A stretch of 64,000 nucleotides of DNA. It comes from Gautieria morchelliformis. Lineage: Eukaryota; Basidiomycota; Agaricomycetes; Gomphales; Gomphaceae. The DNA is taken from positions 62,001-126,000 of the forward strand of contig WHVA01000205.1 of assembly GCA_015179125.1 (NCBI GenBank). The letters are read 5' to 3'. The position numbers and the translations under genes were made by a program. Position 1 is the stretch's first letter. Each line of letters starts with the position of its first letter. Shown here in pieces: positions 58,304-64,000 of the stretch. Under the pieces are notes generated by a model that saw nothing but the letters and a program-made list of their open reading frames with translations, had not been told where the DNA came from and did no database searches.

Positions 58304-60435
58304 ATGGGTCGCGTAAAGCAAAAGGCAAGGCAGGTGCTGCCAAGGCATACGTGACACGTTCTGCAGCCGTCAAAAAATTGCAGTGTTCCCTTGCAGACTT
58401 CCGTAGGCTCTGTATTCTCAAAGGTCCGTTCACTGTCATTTCTCTCCCCAGTTTGGGAACAAACATCTATCCAGGTATCTTCCCGCGTGAACCTCGCCAT
58501 CGTAAGAAGGCGAATAAAGGTTCCAGCGCTCCTACGTCCTTCTACTACGCTAAGGACATCGCTTATCTCGCCCATGAACCCATCCTCAGGAAGCTGAGAG
58601 ACCATAAGGCCTTCGCTAAAAAGCTTTCCCGCGCTCTTGGACGAGGTGAATGGAGCAGTGCGAAGAGTTTGGAAGAACATAAACCTGTGTATACGTTGGA
58701 CCATATTATCAAAGAAAGGTCCGTTTCGATCGATGCATTCTAATTACGAATGAGTGTGGTATTGACGGCGTAAAGATATCCAACATTTGTGGACGCTGTG
58801 CGAGACATTGATGATGCTTTGTGTCTGATCTCCATTTTTGCCAACCTACCTTCGAACCCACGCATCCCTCCCTCGCTCATCGAGAATTGCACTCGTTTAT
58901 CAAATGAGTGGCAATTGTATGTCATGCGCTCCCAGTCGCTTCGCAAGGTTTTCCTTTCCATTAAGGGGGTGTATTATCAGGCCGAAGTTATGGGCCAGAC
59001 CGTCACATGGTTGGTGCCATACATGTTCACCCAGAACGTAAGTGCTTCATTGCTACTTATTTGTGTTTAATTTCAGTTGTATCGCTCAATAGATTCCGAC
59101 GGACGTAGATGTGCGGGTCATGCTTACCTTTTTAGAATTGTATCAAACTTTGCTTGGTTTTGTCTTCTTTAAGTTGTACACCGACCTCGCTTTGATATAC
59201 CCCCCCCCACTGGATGCGGCCAAGGATGAGGCTGCGGCGGGAGTGGGAGCATATAACTTACAGGAAAGGACCGTGATGCACCCTGGATCCGAAGCCAACG
59301 ACGGCGTGTCCCACAACATTGTTGACGTGACTGGGAAAAAGATATCTGCCAAGGATGTCCGACAAACCATCAAAAGCATTGCGGCGACTCAGGGAGACGT
59401 CATGGAAACTGCACCTGAGCCTCAGGCTGAAATAGTCGCTGAAGAAGAGGAAGACTTTGTAGCTCAACCTTCTACCTCTGACCCCTCATCGTCAACCAAT
59501 CTTCCCACACTAAAATCCCTCACGGCTTTACCATCATCCGTAAACACGCACCTTTTCGCGCCATATACTTTCTTCCTTTCGCGGGAGACGCCGCGGCCAC
59601 TATTTGAGTTTGTGCTGCGAGCATTTGGTGGTCGCGTTGGGTGGACGCCAACGCAGGGTGGGGGGAGTCCAATACAAGAAGACGACGAATCAATCACACA
59701 CGTCATCGTGGACCGGCCAACACAGGCGCAGAATTCAGATCAAGTCACTTCTGAGATAGGGAAGGAGAGTGAAGCTGTGAGGGACCTACGACGTAGGCGA
59801 AAATATGTCCAGCCACAATGGGTGGTGGACTGTGTTAATAAGGGTAAGGTGTTACTCGAGGGTCCATATGAAAGGGGGAAGACCCTCCCGCCACATCTAA
59901 GTCCATTTGGGGATGCGAATGGCGCATATGATCCAGAGGCGGCCATGGTGCTGGACCCTACGAGCAAAGATATGGAAGATGCCGACGAGGAAGAGAGTGC
60001 AGACGAAGAGGTTAGCGTGCCAGTCGCTGATCCGGAAGACCCAAGTGCTTTAAGGGCCGCCGAATTAGAGGCTGAGGCTGCTGGGGTGGATTTCGGCACC
60101 TTTGAGAAGGCGGTGAAGAAGCAAAACAGGAAGGCGGCACAAGGACCTTCCTTGGATGTGTATGTCTTTCTGTCCTTTCCCTCAGCCGCGGTACTAATAG
60201 ACCTCGCTATAGGGTGGATCGGGAGAGCGACATGAAGAAAATGATGCTGAGTCGCAAGAAACGAAAGCTCTACGAGAAGATGAAGTATACAGAGGAGAAA
60301 AAAGCTAGGGAGGTAAGTGCTTGATGTTGAACGTTGGACACGATGGTTGCATTTTCTGACGCTATGCCATAGAGAGACACTCTGCTTCGGCGCCGAGATA
60401 TTCTCATCAAGGAAAGAAAGGAGAAGAGGACTTAA
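58304..60435 (+). CDS. Pescadillo homologue (NOP7)
   Basis: Nucleolar PeBoW-complex protein required for 60S ribosome assembly (family knowledge). The ATG at 58304 ([20 protein letters not shown]) and [11 protein letters not shown], after an intron [15 protein letters not shown], then [34 protein letters not shown] junction, [40 protein letters not shown], and [24 protein letters not shown] domain at about 59550-59900: [51 protein letters not shown]. Acidic linker, then Lys-rich end [20 protein letters not shown] and [13 protein letters not shown]. Stop at 60433-60435. Around six short introns. Confidence 0.93.
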
Positions 60436-60595
60436 ATTATAAACTTGTAGTGTCTGTCCCAAAGTCGTGTGACGCGTGATCTTAGTCTACATAACGTAAT
60501 GCCCGGGTCCGTCGCTCGGACCTGTACTGTATACGACGACACTCACGACGGCAAGATAAGTTGAGTGACCTTTATTGCTCACTCACCCGCACTGG

Positions 60596-63500
60596 ATGGC
60601 GGGCCTGTTCGAGCTGCAGTTGCCCAACGGCTCTCGTCGGCGCATTTCTAATGACATTTCCGATCCCCGTCGCAGCACGGCCCGAGCTCGCTCCCCATCT
60701 CCAACTCCAGAAGTCGCTGCTAAGGAAATTGTGAGCCAACTTGTCGCAAAGCAACAAGCTGCAGCTGCGGCGCCTGTCAGCTCCAGTATCTTTCCGTGGA
60801 GGCGTAGGGCAGCTGGCGGTCCCGAATCTTCAAGGCAGTCGCATAGCTCTTCACGTCCCAGTGTTGATACCTCGGTCAGGAACTTGTCCCAGTCGCCAGA
60901 TGGAAAGAACCCCAGTGACAGGCTTACGCCTCAGCATTTGCCTGCAAGTGGCCCTGTGTCTCCATCATCAGCTCGCCCTTCCTCCTCAATCGATTTCACA
61001 CTAACACCATCAACACCCGGCGCGTCGTCTGTATCGCCTGCGAAGGAAGGGTCTATACCATCACCAAGTGCAACTTCGACCCTAGCTCAGGCTGGCCTGG
61101 GTTTAGGCCTTCCTCCTATCGCCTTTCCCGGTCCTTCATCTCTAGCCTCCAAGCATGCATCAGGGAAGCGGAAAACGGGACGCCCCGGTACTGCTCATGG
61201 GGATGAAGGTGCTTCACGTTCGAATTCCTCTCCTAACGTTGGCGCCGTTAGGCGTGTCAGAAGTTTCTCGAGGCACGAGGGGTCGGAAGGTGTCGGCCAG
61301 CGCAGTAGAACATCAGGACAGATGGTGAATAATTCAGGGGATGTGCTCGTATTCTCTCGAGAACGCGCGTTCTCAGCCGCTCCTCACGCTTATTCCATGC
61401 CGGAACATTCGTCCCCACACTCAACGTTACAAAAAGGTAAGGAACGAGAACGAATGTCCGACGTAGATGTTACACCGCCCCCCGAAAATATTGGCGTCAT
61501 TCGGGGACGACAGGCCACCAGCCCTTCTACGCGTATTGCGGATCGCGAGAAATCGGCAACCCGGCGTACCTCCTGGTGGCCTGGTCGTCGGCGAGTGGAC
61601 TCGTCGCCCAGTAACGCTCACCCGCCCGCTCTGCCCCCACCCCCAATTCCTATACGCTCTTCAGAGAGGCTGAGTTCATCTTCGGGAACGAACACACCCT
61701 CACTGCCCTCGTTTCGCCCGTTTTCACCGCTCATGGGCGATTTTCGAATGGACAGCCCGAAAACAATGGCGACATACCTTGAGGACCATGGCCAAAAAAT
61801 GCCGCATCCACTTGACGATGCCACTGCAAGTGTAAGCCAGGGCGAAAACGTGGTCCTTCGCCGGCGACATTCTTTGACCAGCCGTACCGGAAGAGCAAAT
61901 ACTAACATTTTAGCTGTGTCAAGTCAAGCCTCTAGCCGTCCGTCGTCTCAGACTCATTCTCCATCGCATAGATATTCTCATTCCTTCACCACCTCTGACC
62001 AGAACAGCCTTTTGAACACGCTACTCTCTTCGGGATCGTCACCTCATCCTCATTCTCATCCTGATGTAGCCATACGCCCAGTACCTACCCCCAGCTCCAA
62101 AACTACCGGTGCGACGACAAGGCAGCGATCAATGACAGTCAATTCTCCCCCTGTCTCACCCCCACCTCATCCTAATCGCGACACTCCCCTACTCCTTCGG
62201 CAACCAATCAACCGCCCAAGCTCCTCCACAGGGCCTATTGATCCGTTTCTGTCCGGTCGGGGAGCTAACACCAGCACTCATGTGAACCCTGACACCCCTT
62301 ACGAGGTCGCGACACATGCTGTAGACTCTGTCGACGTTGGGCCCGCGCCATCGACCCCATCGGGGTCTACATCTTCCCTCTCCCAGTCAGCACCTACGAC
62401 AAATCGTTTGCCGCGTCGTGCTGCTAACACACCACTTACCTCTCGAACGCTTACCGCGAGCAGCACGTCTTCGTCTCTTCCGCCCCCTACCTCCTCCAAC
62501 CGTTTACTCAGGCGACTCTCCTCGACGTTCTTTAGCTCTTCGTCAACAATGGTTTCGCCTGTTGACCCGCCTGCAACAGGTATAAACACAGCTGTCAATC
62601 CGTCCAACGTCTTAAATTCTGGTGCCGGAATTAGTCCCGCTGCGAGCAGCACATCCAGCCCTGGCCCGTCTAGAGAAAGCCTTACGGTTCCGGATGTATC
62701 TAGGACATCTATAGATGACTCCAAGCCAAAGTTTGGAAAACCGCCGATGAGGTTATCCGACGAGAGTCCACATGTATACCTGAGCAGATTGATTGAAGCG
62801 GTTAGCAAAGCTGAGGTTGCGCATGTTCTGGCCGCGAGGTGCGAGTTTCGATACAACCCGAAGTGTCAACGACTTCTGACCCTGCAGAATTACCAGTGGT
62901 GACGACTTCCATGCCCAGGCACTGCGCTCATACATTGGGCGGTTCAACTTCACGGATGACCCACTAGATGTAGCACTCCGTAAGCTACTGATGGAACTGG
63001 GTCTTCCTCGAGAAACCCAACAGATCGATAGGGTCATGGAAGCATTTGCGGCAAGGTATGTGGCGTGTAATTCGGGTCTATTTCTTAACGATGGTGAGTA
63101 ATGACTACATCACTCGCAAAAAACACTTGTCCCGTAACTTACAGTATTCGTAGATCATCCATACATTTTGGCGTTCAGCTTGATTATGTTGCACACGGAT
63201 GCCTTTAACAAGTCGAACAAAAATAAGATGACCAAAGCGGACTACGTTAAGAATACAAAGTTAGATGGAATCCCTCCGGAGATTCTCGAGGTATGGCTCC
63301 TCGTAGAAAGTATTCTTTGTACTGATCCCGCGCCGATAGTGTTTCTTTGACAATATTATCTTTGCGCCTTTCATTTTCATAGAGGATCCCATGGATGCAA
63401 AAGGTCATCTGCATGATGGCGGTTCGCGTCTTAACTCCATCAATGGACCTATCACTAGTAGTTCAGGCGTCGTTAATAACGCTGGCGGGTCCACTATCCT

Positions 63501-64000
63501 AGGTAAAGCTAACAAAATCGATCCATATTATCTTATCACTCAGGTATTCGCTGTCCTTTCAATATATACCAGTATTGATATTGACACCTTGATGTCAGAA
63601 TTTGTTAGGCCCTTTGCGTCCAGAAGTGCATTTACACATTCCGAAATTAAATCCCTTCTTGTACGAAGGCACAGACTGGCCGTGGGATACCCAACGATTG
63701 CACCATCTTTTTGCTCTAGCGCAACTTATACAGGTGCAGGTTGATGTGGGCGCCAATCCCTCCGTAAGCAATGGCACAAATTCTGCACTTTCTACTCCTT
63801 CAAGGCGCAAATCGATTGTGCTGCCATCGTTGACAGTGGGATATGGCCCATTCATGGGCTCTCCACCATTTAGTTCTGAAGGCTTGGCGTCACCGCCTCG
63901 GATACTCAATGGGACAACTTCGCATGCACAAGGTGTCCGCACCCTGAGAATTGCAAGGGCAGGGATTCTAGCACGCAAAGGTGATTGCTGTCACCCCATG
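60596..64000 (+). CDS. Sec7-domain ARF guanine-nucleotide exchange factor (5' part)
   Basis: Large ARF-GEF, 3' end off the window. The ATG at 60596 (MAGLFELQLPNGSRRRISND) is used, not the in-frame TTG at 60575. About 740 residues of Ser/Pro-rich, probably disordered and phosphorylated N-terminus precede the Sec7 domain: DDFHAQALRSYIGRFNFTDD, LDVALRKLLMELGLPRETQQ with the catalytic Glu, IDRVMEAFAARY, then after introns HPYILAFSLIMLHTDAFNKS and TKADYVKNTKLDGIPPEILE. IEDPMDAKG, KIDPYYLITQ and the following exons look like the start of a PH-containing region as in Syt1/Yel1-type fungal GEFs; that subtype is inference. Confidence 0.85.

Overview
The window reads as genomic DNA of a basidiomycete fungus. 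Genes are compact and broken by many short GT-AG introns of about 46-100 bp. Housekeeping genes have fungal architecture: ITC1-like WAC/DDT/WHIM protein, EMC7, eIF3k, URE2-type GST, UTP23, SmD2, Pescadillo and a Sec7-domain GEF. There is also a secreted GtaA-type glutaminase, a CAP/PR-1 protein with a Ser/Pro stalk and a Crinkler-like NTPase. Large chromodomain Ty3/gypsy elements and Crinkler-like genes suggest an Agaricomycete, possibly of the Rhizoctonia/Ceratobasidium type, but that placement is inference.

Layout. 1-5.6 kb: WRAP73-like WD40 gene (minus, last residues off the left edge) and a divergent glutaminase gene (plus). 6.5-32.2 kb: one Crinkler-like P-loop NTPase gene (minus) split by a 23.5-kb block of nested LTR retrotransposons. 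Element A (490-bp LTRs, target duplication ATGAC) sits in the NTPase gene. Element B (215-bp LTRs, TCCTC) sits in A's chromodomain. Element C (561-bp LTRs, CCACT) sits just after B's integrase, and a solo A-type LTR sits between B's reverse transcriptase and RNase H. By eye the LTR pairs differ by about 11/490 (A), 2/215 (B) and 1/561 (C), so age follows nesting order. 32.3-33.2 kb: a short internally deleted hAT element with an 8-bp target duplication. 33.3-64 kb: gene-dense euchromatin with AVT-type amino-acid transporter, ITC1, EMC7, a C2H2 zinc-finger protein, a conserved unknown, the CAP protein, eIF3k, GST, UTP23, a seven-unit polyubiquitin gene, SmD2, Pescadillo and the N-terminal part of a Sec7 ARF-GEF that runs off the right edge.

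Most unusual signals. Element B is packed with short perfect stem-loops, roughly one per 30-50 bp, in gag, pol, an extra ORF and non-coding DNA alike. Elements A and C instead carry pervasive pentamer biases (TTCCG/CGGAA in A, CCTCG/CGAGG in C) that ignore reading frame and extend into the LTRs. A's pol frame runs on into its LTR. A and C carry the signature of self-primed reverse transcription. B and C each carry an extra ORF between pol and the 3' LTR; the one in C is antisense and has an intron. Five in-frame stops in the older elements are all TGA.

Limits: gene models come from reading exons by eye. Outer coordinates are mostly exact start/stop codons, but internal exon borders are only partly resolved. 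No searches or counts were run.
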